From the NCBI GenBank assembly GCA_002309765.1, contig DBXY01000037.1, positions 43,072-107,071 of the forward strand: a stretch of DNA of 64,000 nt. The letters run 5' to 3'. This DNA is from Verrucomicrobia bacterium UBA1200 (GTDB lineage: Bacteria > Verrucomicrobiota > Kiritimatiellia > RFP12 > UBA1067). The notes below the pieces were generated by a model. That model searched no databases. It had not been told where the DNA came from and saw nothing but the letters and a program-made list of their open reading frames with translations. Made by a program: the position numbers and the translations under genes. Shown piece after piece: positions 1-8,955 of this stretch (positions are counted from its first letter, which is position 1; each line of letters starts with the position of its first letter).

Positions 1-107
1 GGCTACCGCGACTGCCCGGCGCCGCTTCCCCCGCCCCGCCGTCCTAACCGCGTTTTTCACGCAAATTGACGGCATACGCCGGGTCGGCATTAACGGAGGA
101 ATCTGGA
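1..107. other. Leading segment, nothing assigned
   Basis: Two forward frames are open from the left edge, one to a TGA at 67-69, so the end of an upstream gene may lie here. The fragment is too short and proline/arginine-rich to recognise. A GGAGGA ribosome-binding site at 95-100 belongs to the thioesterase gene that follows. Confidence 0.3.
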
Positions 108-860
108 ATGGGTGACGCATTTGGAGTTTACTCTTGGGCGGTGCGGACGTATGAGTGCGGTCCCGACGGCGCGGCGAAAATGTCCGCGATCTGCGACTAC
201 CTGCAGGAGGCGGCCAGCCTTAATGCCGAGACTCTGGCCTTTTCCAAATCCGATTTTGAGGCCGCCGGCGAAAATATTTCGTGGGTGCTTACGCGGCTCA
301 AGGTCCGGATGTCCCGCTTCCCGAAATGGGGCGAAACGGTCTCAATCCTCACTTTCCCGCGGGGCGGACGGAAGATTGTCGCCTACCGCGATTTCATCCT
401 GACGGACTCCGCCGGGGAAGAGTTGGGCCGGGCAACGAGCGAATGGATGCTTATCGATCTCGCGTCGCGCAAAATGGTTGCCATACCGGAAGGGGTGTTC
501 GCGGCGGCCAACACCGTACGGGAACCGGTGTTCGGCGACGAACCATTCGCCAAACTGCGTTGGGACTGCCGCGAAACCGCTGCCGATGCGCTGTCATTCC
601 GCGCGATGCGGGGAGATATCGATCTGAACGGTCACGTAAACAATGTCCGCTACATCGAATGGCTGTTGGAGGGGCGGCCGGACGGGGCGGGTCCTTGCCA
701 TGAGTTAGACATCGTGTTTAAATCCGAGACCCTGGCCGGCGAGGAGGTACGTGTTGAAACGGTGGAAACCGAGCCGGCGGTATTCATCCACCGGGTCTTC
801 GCACCAAACGGCCGGGACCACGCCATTGCCCGAACCGCGGCGCCGCAGCCCAAAGATTAG
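108..860 (+). CDS. Acyl-ACP thioesterase
   Basis: This 250-residue protein resembles the FatA/FatB-type acyl-ACP thioesterases (PF01643), which release free fatty acids from acyl carrier protein in the cytoplasm. It has the two-hotdog layout: an N-terminal half beginning FGVYSWAVRTYECGPDG and a C-terminal half with the motif DLNGHVNNVRYIEWLLE around residues 172-188, where the conserved Asn and His of the family sit. An in-frame TTG exists at 66, but ATG 108 is chosen because GGAGGA lies 7 bases upstream of it. The gene stands alone on its strand, followed by decayed DNA. The family call is firm; chain-length preference cannot be read from the sequence. Confidence 0.85.
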   Translation: MGDAFGVYSWAVRTYECGPDGAAKMSAICDYLQEAASLNAETLAFSKSDFEAAGENISWVLTRLKVRMSRFPKWGETVSILTFPRGGRKIVAYRDFILTDSAGEELGRATSEWMLIDLASRKMVAIPEGVFAAANTVREPVFGDEPFAKLRWDCRETAADALSFRAMRGDIDLNGHVNNVRYIEWLLEGRPDGAGPCHELDIVFKSETLAGEEVRVETVETEPAVFIHRVFAPNGRDHAIARTAAPQPKD

Positions 861-911
861 GGCCGCCCTTTGGCGACGCGCGAGGACAGCACGGAAGAGG
901 ATGAAATAGGG

Positions 912-1202
912 ATGACGAAAGAAACCATCCATTCCATGTTGCGGCGGTGTGTCGGATGGGATTATTCTCAGCCCAGCATCTACATGATCACCACGGTGCT
1001 TGCCAATCGGCAAAACCGGGCGCTTGGTTCCGTCATCACCGATAATATCGGCGATGACGGAACCCCGGTTGCAGCCCATTGCGAGCTCACGGCTTGCCGA
1101 GGAAGGCGCGACCACCATCAACTACCGGGGCATGACCCCAGCCAATATCGACAACGCCGCCCTCGCGGCGGCAAGCCTTCCCCGGAAGGCAACCTGATAT
1201 GA
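912..1202 (+). pseudogene. Decayed Y1/RAYT-like transposase fragment
   Basis: The reading frame from ATG 912 begins MTKETIHSMLRRCVGWDYSQ and continues with IYMITTVLANRQNRALGSV. This resembles the N-terminus of REP-associated tyrosine (Y1_Tnp) transposases common in PVC and Bacteroidota genomes (WDY...IYMIT...). After about 50 residues the frame loses sense; another frame stays open to 1197 without a recognisable domain. The catalytic HUH and Tyr motifs are absent, so this is at most a relic. A long inverted repeat lies at the point where similarity ends. The family assignment is from memory of the motif and is moderate. Confidence 0.4.
1026..1064. repeat. 39-bp near-perfect palindrome
   Basis: The arms start GGTTCCGTCATC and end GATGACGGAACC, with a CCGATA/TATCGG core. 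The two 19-base arms are complementary except for one mismatched pair. It has no following T-run, so it is more like a REP element than a terminator. It lies inside the decayed transposase-like fragment. Confidence 0.7.
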
Positions 1203-1266
1203 GTAAAAGCGAATCGTCATCCCAATCATCAACGAAAAACCTCTTATGCCGACTCTATAAGGAATC

Positions 1267-1349
1267 GCAAGCGGACGGGAGGCGTTTTGCGCTTGATTTT
1301 GAGGGGGTTTGCTGGTATGCTACGTTTTTTGTTGGCGGGGGTTGCTGGT
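1267..1349 (+). repeat. 83-bp direct repeat, copy 1
   Basis: This 83-base block recurs at 2438-2520 with a single C/T difference. It ends 18 bases before the start codon of the NYN-domain gene. It carries a good sigma-70-type promoter, so it is a repeated upstream regulatory block and not a coding repeat. Confidence 0.95.
1293..1321 (+). promoter_or_regulatory. Promoter for the NYN gene (inside repeat 1)
   Basis: TTGATT at 1293-1298 and TATGCT at 1316-1321 are separated by 17 bases. Transcription would begin near 1328, about 40 bases before the ATG at 1368. Confidence 0.6.
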
Positions 1350-1367
1350 AAAACCACAGGAGACCAC

Positions 1368-2402
1368 ATGGACAAAAAACCAATAGCGATTCTCATAGAC
1401 GCGGACAACATCAGTCCCGCACTGGTCGGAGACATCTTCAAGACGGCGTGTTCCATCGGGGAGCCGATAATCCGCCGTGCTTACGGCATGGTAAACTGTT
1501 TTTCCGGGCATGCCGGATGGGGACAAGCTCAACGCGAATATGGGATTGTGGCTCGCCCGCAAGTCAGTAACGTATCCGGCAAAAACGTGGCGGACATCGC
1601 GCTAACGGTCGATGCCATGGAATTTCTCTACAAAAGCCAATGCCAAGGGATTTGCATAGTATCCAATGACAGCGACTTCACGGCGGTGGCGGCAAAAATC
1701 CGCGAGGGCGGAAAACTCGCGTATGGAATCGGCGGTGCCAAGACTCCCGAAAGTTTTCGCGTTGCTTGCACAAAGTTCCACGAACTGCGAATGACGACAA
1801 AGATACCAGATGCGAACAAGAATGCAAAGCCGGCCTCGAACTGCCCTAGATGCGGCGGCAAACTGACGGCGGCATGGACCAGATCAAACAAACCGTGCAG
1901 GATTTGCGCCTCATGCGGAGGGGCGACATTAAAACTCTCCGCCCTCAAAGGATCAATCGCGGTTGAAAGCCTCGCCGACATGGTGGTTGAGGCACAACGG
2001 CATGAACAAGCAGGATGCGTTTGCCCCGATTGCGGATCGTCGATGAGCATACTAAAGGTGGCAGTCGGTAAGCGGCATATAGAAATTGACTTGTGCGCAA
2101 AATGCCGCGCCGTGTGGTACGACAAAGACGAATTCGAATCGCTGTCACCCCGCGACGGATTCCTGCACGCAACGATTTCCGCCGGCAAAGCGTATCGTCG
2201 CGAAGTCGTGCTGGGACTTTCATCAGACCTAAAAAGCGGCAGAAAGAAAATTCCGAATGTCGATCAACTCAAAGCCGTGCTTAAACAGACTTACCACGTC
2301 CCCACCCCGGACATTTCACCGATAATTGGTGCGTTGCAATGTCAGAAAATAATCAAAATCGACAATTCCTCCGGCAAGGTCACAGTAGTAAAAGGGAAGT
2401 GA
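1368..2402 (+). CDS. NYN-domain protein with two zinc ribbons
   Basis: This 344-residue protein has an N-terminal NYN (LabA/DUF88, PIN-like) domain at about residues 5-140. Acidic positions expected for metal binding are visible: LIDADN (D11, D13, N14), D76 in VADIALTVDAMEF, and D101/D103 in SNDSDF. Two zinc ribbons follow: C159/C162 with C180/C183, and C219/C222 with C243/C246; the second fits the zf-TFIIB pattern ending WYDKDE. A basic C-terminal region (about 280-344) could be a winged-helix domain. NYN proteins are predicted RNases; substrate unknown. ATG 1368 has AGGAG 5 bases upstream. The gene lies exactly between two 83-bp direct repeats. Confidence 0.8.
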   Translation: MDKKPIAILIDADNISPALVGDIFKTACSIGEPIIRRAYGMVNCFSGHAGWGQAQREYGIVARPQVSNVSGKNVADIALTVDAMEFLYKSQCQGICIVSNDSDFTAVAAKIREGGKLAYGIGGAKTPESFRVACTKFHELRMTTKIPDANKNAKPASNCPRCGGKLTAAWTRSNKPCRICASCGGATLKLSALKGSIAVESLADMVVEAQRHEQAGCVCPDCGSSMSILKVAVGKRHIEIDLCAKCRAVWYDKDEFESLSPRDGFLHATISAGKAYRREVVLGLSSDLKSGRKKIPNVDQLKAVLKQTYHVPTPDISPIIGALQCQKIIKIDNSSGKVTVVKGK

Positions 2403-2437
2403 AAGAACACGAAAATACGCCGTCGCTACGGGGGATT

Positions 2438-2520
2438 GCAAGCGGACGGGAGGCGTTTTGCGCTTGATTTTGAGGGGGTTTGCTGGTATGCTATGTTTTT
2501 TGTTGGCGGGGGTTGCTGGT
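2438..2520 (+). repeat. 83-bp direct repeat, copy 2
   Basis: Second copy of the block at 1267-1349, differing at one base. It stands 37 bases before the mlaD-like start codon and carries the same promoter. The 1171-bp unit between equivalent points contains exactly one gene, the NYN protein. Confidence 0.95.
2464..2492 (+). promoter_or_regulatory. Promoter for mlaD-like operon (inside repeat 2)
   Basis: TTGATT at 2464-2469, a 17-base spacer and TATGCT at 2487-2492. It would drive the MCE protein and overlapping lipoprotein gene. Confidence 0.6.
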
Positions 2521-2557
2521 TGTCTGGAATTGCGCAAGGATTGTTGGTGTTGGGATT

Positions 2558-3682
2558 ATGAGCGAGAACAAGGCTAGTTACGCTAAAATCGGTTTTTTCG
2601 TCCTGCTGGGCGGGATTTTAATCTTGTTGGCGGTAGCAGTGGCGGGGGCGCGGGTTTTCAAACGCCAGACGGTGCTGGCCGAAACCTATTTCTCGGAATC
2701 GGTGTCCGGGCTGGACATCGGGTCAACGGTCAAATACCGCGGCGTTCCGGTCGGCGAGGTGCAAAAAATCGGCTTTGTCTATCCAATCTATGTCCGGGAT
2801 TCCAAGCTGGAGGTGCCGGCGGAACAGTCCCGCCAAATCATGGTGGTGATGTCGCTGGATCCCTCCCGGTTCACCATGCTGGACATCGGGCACTCCGAAG
2901 CGCTGCTGGAACGCATGGCCGGCAATGGGCTGCGGGCGAAAATTTCCGCTTCGGGCGTGACCGGAATGTCGTTTATCCAGCTTGACTATTTCGGCGGAAA
3001 GGCGGATGATCCGGTCAATCCCCCGCTCCGACCGGTCTGGACACCGAAACACATTTACATCCCGTCGAGTCGTAGCACTATTGAATCGCTCAAATTGGCG
3101 ATGGACGATATGGTGATCAAAGCGGGGCGGCTTGACATCGCAGCGCTGGGCGACGGTTTGCTGAACACCCTGGAGCTGGTGCAGAAAAAACTCAACAACG
3201 CCGACGTGGAAACGGCCAACGCCGAAACCTTGGCGCTGCTGAAGGAACTTCGCTCCACCAGCGAGGCTTTGAAAAACATCATCGAATCTCCCGATCTGTC
3301 AAAGATTCCCGCCGAATTGCTCGCCGCCGTTAGCGGTTTCCGCAGTTCCGCCGACCAAATCGCCAAAGATTTGCCGCCGCTGACCGGAAAGGTCGGCACT
3401 CTCGCCGAAAGGGCCGCCGCGGTAGCGGAGCAAACCGGGGAGACGGTCGCGAAAAACGGCGCGCGTCTCGAATCGACCCTGGCGCAGCTTGAGGCTGCCA
3501 TCCAGACGTTCAACCGCACCGCGCAGGCGCAGCAGGGAAACCTGGCGGCGATATTGCGCGAAGTGCGCGAAGCGGCGGTTAATCTCAACAAGACCCTGAA
3601 AGAGCTGAGCGACAACCCGTCCGCCGTGCTGTTTGGCGAACCGCCGCGACGGCTGCCGGAAGATTCGGAGGAAAATCGATGA
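2558..3682 (+). CDS. MCE-domain lipid-transport protein (MlaD-like)
   Basis: A 374-residue protein with one N-terminal membrane helix (about residues 12-34) followed by an MCE domain from about 40 to 140. The domain shows the family pattern SVSGLDIGSTVKYRGVPVGEVQKIGF. The rest is helical and Ala/Leu-rich, as in long MCE proteins that form periplasmic tubes. Such proteins carry phospholipids between inner and outer membranes as part of an ABC transporter. ATG 2558 is chosen because the helix and MCE domain follow directly; a start at 2480 would lie inside the repeat. The next gene, a PqiC-like lipoprotein, overlaps by 4 bases. The permease and ATPase partners are not in this window. Confidence 0.85.
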   Translation: MSENKASYAKIGFFVLLGGILILLAVAVAGARVFKRQTVLAETYFSESVSGLDIGSTVKYRGVPVGEVQKIGFVYPIYVRDSKLEVPAEQSRQIMVVMSLDPSRFTMLDIGHSEALLERMAGNGLRAKISASGVTGMSFIQLDYFGGKADDPVNPPLRPVWTPKHIYIPSSRSTIESLKLAMDDMVIKAGRLDIAALGDGLLNTLELVQKKLNNADVETANAETLALLKELRSTSEALKNIIESPDLSKIPAELLAAVSGFRSSADQIAKDLPPLTGKVGTLAERAAAVAEQTGETVAKNGARLESTLAQLEAAIQTFNRTAQAQQGNLAAILREVREAAVNLNKTLKELSDNPSAVLFGEPPRRLPEDSEENR

Positions 3683-4302
3683 TTGAAAGCTTGTTGCGGT
3701 GTGCCGCGCTGACGGCGCTGGTAGCGGCCGCTGGTTGTTTCGGCGGATCCGGAAAACAAAGTCTGGCGCAAGACAGCAAACGCTGTTACGTGCCGGAGGT
3801 AAGTCTGCCCGAAACGCCGATGGCGGCACAATTTCCCGAAATCAAGCTGCGCCAGTTCCGGGCAATGCCGCCGTTTGACAGCCGTCAGTTTGTGGTTTGC
3901 CGCGGTGGCGGCGAATACGCGGCCGATTATTACCGGGCCTGGCTTGGCGCCCCGGAAGATTTAATCGCCGCGCAGACGGAGCGATATCTGGCGGCGGCCG
4001 GCTTGTTCAAAGCGGTGTACGACGTTGGAAGCGGGACCATGACCGACTTGGGCCTGGACGGCGTGTTGACGGAGTTGGTTTTGGATTACCGTGATCCGCA
4101 GGCACCGGTGGCGCGGGTCGGCTTGCGGCTGGCGTTGCTCGATGAGCGCTCCCCATCCTTTGCGGTCCTGTTCACCGCAGAGGAAAAGGCAGAGTCGCCA
4201 ATCTCCGGAAACGATGCCTGCCAAGCGGTTTCCGATGCACTGCAAGAGACGCTCAAACGTTTGACCAAGCGTCTTTCCTTAGCGAAACTTCATTTACGGT
4301 AA
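3679..4302 (+). CDS. PqiC-like ABC-transport auxiliary lipoprotein
   Basis: A 207-residue lipoprotein: the signal peptide ends at LVAAAGC (C20). The mature part fits the ABC_trans_aux/PqiC family (PF03886), which works at the outer membrane with MCE proteins. Typical features are an early YVPEVSLPE strand, QTERYLAAAGLFKAV, and DLGLDGVLTELVLDYRD followed by a helical end with DALQETLKRL. It overlaps the MCE gene by ATGA, which supports a shared lipid-transport role. The family call rests on pattern and context, not on an alignment. Confidence 0.75.
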   Translation: MIESLLRCAALTALVAAAGCFGGSGKQSLAQDSKRCYVPEVSLPETPMAAQFPEIKLRQFRAMPPFDSRQFVVCRGGGEYAADYYRAWLGAPEDLIAAQTERYLAAAGLFKAVYDVGSGTMTDLGLDGVLTELVLDYRDPQAPVARVGLRLALLDERSPSFAVLFTAEEKAESPISGNDACQAVSDALQETLKRLTKRLSLAKLHLR

Positions 4303-4348
4303 CGCCAATCAGCGATTTGGATTCTTTTAACTCGCCACGGGGAAAATA

Positions 4349-7300
4349 ATGAAAATTCTGGATATCGCAGTCCTTTTTCTGGCAACATTTGCCGGCGCGG
4401 CCACCACCAACGGTTTGGTTGACAATCCGCTGCCGGAGTGGGCCTTCGGCGGTTTTGTCCGCCCTGACGGAGTGAACCCGGTGATCCGCCCGAACGCGAC
4501 CAGCGTGTTCAACTGCCCGATGCAAAAGAAACCGGTAAAATGGGAAGAGTCCGACACGTTCAATCCCGCGGCGATCGCGCACGACGGTAAAATCTACGTT
4601 TTGTACCGGGCGGAAGACAACTCCAACACCGGCATCGGGTCACGCACTTCGCGCATCGGTTTGGCTGAGAGTTTCGACGGGGTTTCAATGACCCGCCATC
4701 CGGCTCCGGTGCTGTTCCCTGGCGAAGACAACGCCAAAGAATACGATTGGCCGGGCGGTTGCGAAGACCCGCGTCTGGCGGTCACCGCTGACGGGTTGTT
4801 TGTGATGACCTACACTTCGTGGAACCGCAAAGTGGCAAGGTTGAGCATTGCCACCTCCCGCGATTTGAAAAAATGGACCAAACACGGGCCGGCTTTCGCA
4901 AAATTCCAAAACGGCAAATACAAAAACAATTTTTGCAAATCCGCCGCGATTGTCACCGAACTCGACCCCGACGGAAACCGTTACGTGATTTCCAAGATAA
5001 ACGGGCGTTATTTGATGTACTGGGGCGAATCGCGGATTTACGCCGCAACCAGCGCCGACTTGGTTAACTGGGATCCCGTGGAGACCCCAGACGGCAAGTT
5101 GCGGGAATTGGTGCGCCCGCGCTCGGGATATTTCGACAGTGATTTGACCGAGGTCGGACCGGCGGCAATACGAACCAAAGACGGCATACTGGTCTTTTAC
5201 AACGGCAAAAACTCTAACGGCTCAACGGCCGATCCGCGTTTCGCCCGCGGGGCTTATTGCGCGGGACAGGTGCTTTTCGACCGCAACGACCCGCTGTTCG
5301 CGGTGGCGCGGCTGGACGTTCCGTTCTTCCGCCCGATGAAGGATTTTGAACGGACCGGGCAATATGCGAGCGGCACGGTTTTTATCGAAGGTCTGGTCTA
5401 TTTCAAATCCAGATGGTTCCTGTATTACGGCTGCGCCGATTCGCTGGTGGGAGTGGCGGTTTGGGATCCTGCCCAGCCGGTCCGCCTGGGCGATCCGGTA
5501 CCGTCGCTGTCCGGAATGGGGGATGCCGCCACCCCGGTGCCGGCGGCCCCGCAGAAGAAAGTCGGCAAGCTGCGCAACCTCGCCTACCGCCGGGCGGTCT
5601 ATCAGTCCAGCGCGGCAGATTTCGACCACGTTGGCCACTTGGTGACCGACGGGCTGTTCTCCGAGTACAATGAAGAGCGGGCGGTGTATTCCTCCCAATA
5701 TCAGGAAGAGTGCCCCGCCAACGAAACCCCGCCGGGCGCGTTTGACGGCAAGCGCGACACCAAGTGGCTGGTATTCCATCCCAAAGCCTGGCTGCAAATC
5801 CAGTTGCCGCATCCGGTTTGCGCCAAGGGCTATACGATCAGCTCCGCCAATGATGCGCCGCTGCGCGATCCCAAAGCTTGGGTTGTCCAGGGATCGAACG
5901 ATGGCAAAACGTTTACCGACCTGGATTCCCGCGTCAACCAAACTTTCAAGAACCGCCAGGAGTCTGCCAGTTACCAGATCTCCCGTCCCGCCGCCTACCG
6001 CTATTACCGCCTGAACATCACGGAAAACAACGGCGACGTCGGCAAGGACGGCAACACCAAACCGCGTGTCCAGCTGTCCGAATTCGACCTTACCGACACC
6101 GACGGCAAATCGCTGATCCGGGATTTGCGGGAATCCCGTTTCACCAGCGTATGGTGCAGTGGCGGTTCCTCCAACGAGTGGGTGTACGTGGATCTGGGGG
6201 CGGAAAGCACCGTGACAAAACTCCGGCTGCTCTGGGGCGGCAAAGGCTTCGCCCAAGATTACGACATCCAACAATCCTCCGACGCCCAAAGCTGGCAGAC
6301 CGCGTTGCAAATTAAGGACGGCAAGGGCGGCGAGGAGTGGTTAGAGCCGAAAAAATTCAGCGCCCGTTACGTGAGGCTGTTCTGCCGTAAAACCCAGGCC
6401 GAACGTTTTGCGCTAAGCGAACTGGAGATATACGGCAAAGGCGGGGCGGAATACCATCCGGACACCGCGTGGCGCATTGCGCGGGCGGACGAGGTGGCTG
6501 CCGTCGGAGAGGAACTATCCACACCCGGCTTCGACGATTCCGCGTGGCTGCCGGCGGTGGTGCCCGGCACGGCGTTAATGTCGTATTTGCGGGCGGGCGC
6601 GATCCCCGACCCGAACGTCGCCGACCAGCAACTGATGGTTTCCGACCGTTATTTCACCACCAGCTACTGGTATCGTTACCATTTCGGCACCCCAAAACTT
6701 AATCCCGGCGAACGGTTCTGGTTGTGTTTCAAAGCCGTGAACTGGAAAGCGGAGATTTATCTTAACGGCAAACGGATCGGTGAGATCGCCGGATCTTTCA
6801 TGCCCGGAAAATTCGATATCACCGACCGACTTGCCGCCGGCCGCGAAAACGTGCTCGCGGTTCTGGTGCGCCAAAACCGAAATCCCGGCGAGGTAACTTT
6901 GCAAAACATTGACGACGCCGGGCGCAACGGCGGAATACTGGGCGCGGACAACCCCACCATCCACCCCAGTATCGGATGGGATTGGGTCCCGACCATCCGG
7001 GGGCGTAATGTCGGCATTTACGGTGAAGTGAATTTCGAGCGCACCGGCGATGTTACCATATCCGACGCCTGGGCAGTCACCAAACCGGAAATGGACCGCA
7101 ACACCTGCAAACAGGCCGAGGTTTCCGTACGGGTCAGGATTTCCAATGTCAGCGACCGCACCGTTGAAGCCAAGCTCGGCGGACAGGTGAGTGAAGCGGC
7201 AAATCCCCAAACGGCAATCGATTCGGCCGCATACGCATTTTCACAACCGGTAAAGTTGTTGCCGGGGGAAATCAAAGAGGTGGCGATAACGCCCTTCACG

Positions 7301-8947
7301 ATGAAGAACCCCAAACTTTGGTGGCCGAACACGTATGGCCAACAGCCGTTATACCGCACCGCGATCACGGCAACGGTTGACGGCCGCGATTCGGATCACC
7401 ACGAATTCAATTTCGGGGTGCGTGAATTTTCTTACGACACCAAGAAACCGATGACGATTTACTGCAACGGGGTGCGGATCATCTGCCGCGGCGGCAATTG
7501 GGGCATGGACGATTCAAACCTCGCCGCGACAACGGAAGATTATTTCGACAAGGCGCGTCTGCACGCCCAGGCCAACTTAACCATGATCCGCAATTGGGTA
7601 GGCATGACCAGCCATCAGGCGTTTTATGACGCCTGCGACCGGTACGGCATCTTGATTTGGGACGATTTCTGGCTGGCAAACCCGGCGGACGGTCCGGATC
7701 CCGACGACCAAACCATGTTCATGGCAAACGCGCGCGAGAAGATATATCGCAACCGCCATCATGCCGCGCTGGCCCTCTACTGCGCCCGTAATGAGGGCGA
7801 TCCGCCGAGCGGGATTAAAGAGGCGTTGCCGGAAATGATTGCGCGGTTAGACCCCACCCGCCACTACATCCCCCACTCCGCCAATTACACCGTAAGCGGT
7901 TACGGACCGTATGGCGTGCGTAACCCGGAATGGTACTTCGCCAACACGCCGGAGACGCTGCACAGCGAACGCGGTATGCCAAATGTGCCGGCTTACGAAA
8001 ATCTCCTGCGCATGCTCACCAAGGAACACGCCTGGCCGATTGACAACGTGTGGGGAATGCACGACTTCACCAACGGCGGCGCACAGAACGCCCGCGATTT
8101 TAAGAACTACATATCCAGCCACTACGGAAACTGCGATAGCCTTGGGGAATTCGCGCGTATCGCGCAGATGGTGAACTATGAAAACCACAAAGCCATGATG
8201 GAGCCGATTTATTGCGGCAGGCGCAACGGCATGCTGATGTGGATGAGCCAATCCGCCTGGCCAAGCATGGTTTGGCAAACTTACGATTATTACCACGACA
8301 CCAACGCCGGCTATTTCGGGATTAAGAAAGCCAACCAGCCGTTCAACGTGGTGCTCGATCAAGCCAAAGGCGAATTCTGGTTGTCTAATTCCACGCCCTA
8401 TGACTTGACGGGGGCAACCGCCTACTTCCGGGTTTACAACATCGCCGGCGGATTGTTGCACGAACATTCCGAGCGCGTCAATCTGGCATCCGACGAACAC
8501 CGTGTATGGACGGAGTTTCCTGAAATGTGCGTCGAGGGGGTATTTCTGGTTCGCGCCGGAATCGCCAACGCTTCGGGAACAACGCTTTGCGACAACTTCA
8601 CTTGGTGGAACCCGTCGCATCCGCTGGATTACCGCGAGCTGATGAAGATGCCGCAAGTCGCGCTTGACGCCGCTGCGGAGACGTTAGCGACGCCCGACAC
8701 CGGCACCTTCCATTTGCGGGTGAAAGTCGCCAACCATGCCGACACCCCGGCATTGTTGGCGCGGCTTAAAATCATCGGGCGCGACGGGCTGTTGGTTCCG
8801 GCTCAGTATTCCGACAACTATTTCTCGCTGCTGCCGGGCGAAGAGACCGTAATCGACATTGTTTACCGCGACAAAACCGGCAAGGTCAAAAAACCGGCCG
8901 AAGGGCTACAGTTGGAAGGGTGGAACATTAAGCCGGCAACGTTGTAG
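4349..8947 (+). CDS. Secreted GH130-like / F5-8C / GH2 fusion glycosidase
   Basis: A 1532-residue exported enzyme (signal peptide about 1-18) with two catalytic modules. Residues about 40-375 resemble GH130 mannoside phosphorylases/hydrolases, with the hallmark GGCEDPRL at 136-143 and FNPAAI at 71-76. Residues about 405-700 contain two coagulation factor 5/8 type C-like sugar-binding domains. Residues about 705-1430 form a GH2 enzyme of the beta-mannosidase/exo-glucosaminidase type, with NGVRIICRGGNWG at 1040-1052, the acid/base motif CARNEG (E1149) and a probable nucleophile in HSERG (E1207). A Cys-free Ig-like end follows. Both catalytic families act on beta-mannosides, so stepwise mannan or N-glycan breakdown is likely. 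GGGGA lies upstream of ATG 4349. Confidence 0.85.
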   Translation: MKILDIAVLFLATFAGAATTNGLVDNPLPEWAFGGFVRPDGVNPVIRPNATSVFNCPMQKKPVKWEESDTFNPAAIAHDGKIYVLYRAEDNSNTGIGSRTSRIGLAESFDGVSMTRHPAPVLFPGEDNAKEYDWPGGCEDPRLAVTADGLFVMTYTSWNRKVARLSIATSRDLKKWTKHGPAFAKFQNGKYKNNFCKSAAIVTELDPDGNRYVISKINGRYLMYWGESRIYAATSADLVNWDPVETPDGKLRELVRPRSGYFDSDLTEVGPAAIRTKDGILVFYNGKNSNGSTADPRFARGAYCAGQVLFDRNDPLFAVARLDVPFFRPMKDFERTGQYASGTVFIEGLVYFKSRWFLYYGCADSLVGVAVWDPAQPVRLGDPVPSLSGMGDAATPVPAAPQKKVGKLRNLAYRRAVYQSSAADFDHVGHLVTDGLFSEYNEERAVYSSQYQEECPANETPPGAFDGKRDTKWLVFHPKAWLQIQLPHPVCAKGYTISSANDAPLRDPKAWVVQGSNDGKTFTDLDSRVNQTFKNRQESASYQISRPAAYRYYRLNITENNGDVGKDGNTKPRVQLSEFDLTDTDGKSLIRDLRESRFTSVWCSGGSSNEWVYVDLGAESTVTKLRLLWGGKGFAQDYDIQQSSDAQSWQTALQIKDGKGGEEWLEPKKFSARYVRLFCRKTQAERFALSELEIYGKGGAEYHPDTAWRIARADEVAAVGEELSTPGFDDSAWLPAVVPGTALMSYLRAGAIPDPNVADQQLMVSDRYFTTSYWYRYHFGTPKLNPGERFWLCFKAVNWKAEIYLNGKRIGEIAGSFMPGKFDITDRLAAGRENVLAVLVRQNRNPGEVTLQNIDDAGRNGGILGADNPTIHPSIGWDWVPTIRGRNVGIYGEVNFERTGDVTISDAWAVTKPEMDRNTCKQAEVSVRVRISNVSDRTVEAKLGGQVSEAANPQTAIDSAAYAFSQPVKLLPGEIKEVAITPFTMKNPKLWWPNTYGQQPLYRTAITATVDGRDSDHHEFNFGVREFSYDTKKPMTIYCNGVRIICRGGNWGMDDSNLAATTEDYFDKARLHAQANLTMIRNWVGMTSHQAFYDACDRYGILIWDDFWLANPADGPDPDDQTMFMANAREKIYRNRHHAALALYCARNEGDPPSGIKEALPEMIARLDPTRHYIPHSANYTVSGYGPYGVRNPEWYFANTPETLHSERGMPNVPAYENLLRMLTKEHAWPIDNVWGMHDFTNGGAQNARDFKNYISSHYGNCDSLGEFARIAQMVNYENHKAMMEPIYCGRRNGMLMWMSQSAWPSMVWQTYDYYHDTNAGYFGIKKANQPFNVVLDQAKGEFWLSNSTPYDLTGATAYFRVYNIAGGLLHEHSERVNLASDEHRVWTEFPEMCVEGVFLVRAGIANASGTTLCDNFTWWNPSHPLDYRELMKMPQVALDAAAETLATPDTGTFHLRVKVANHADTPALLARLKIIGRDGLLVPAQYSDNYFSLLPGEETVIDIVYRDKTGKVKKPAEGLQLEGWNIKPATL

Positions 8948-8955
8948 CCGGCGGA

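Noticed and set aside
66..107. TTG start at 66 for the thioesterase
   Set aside because: No ribosome-binding site before it, while ATG 108 has GGAGGA at ideal distance.
5222..6310. 362-residue minus-strand open frame
   Set aside because: Shadow of the GH130-GH2 fusion gene; no start signal or recognisable domain.
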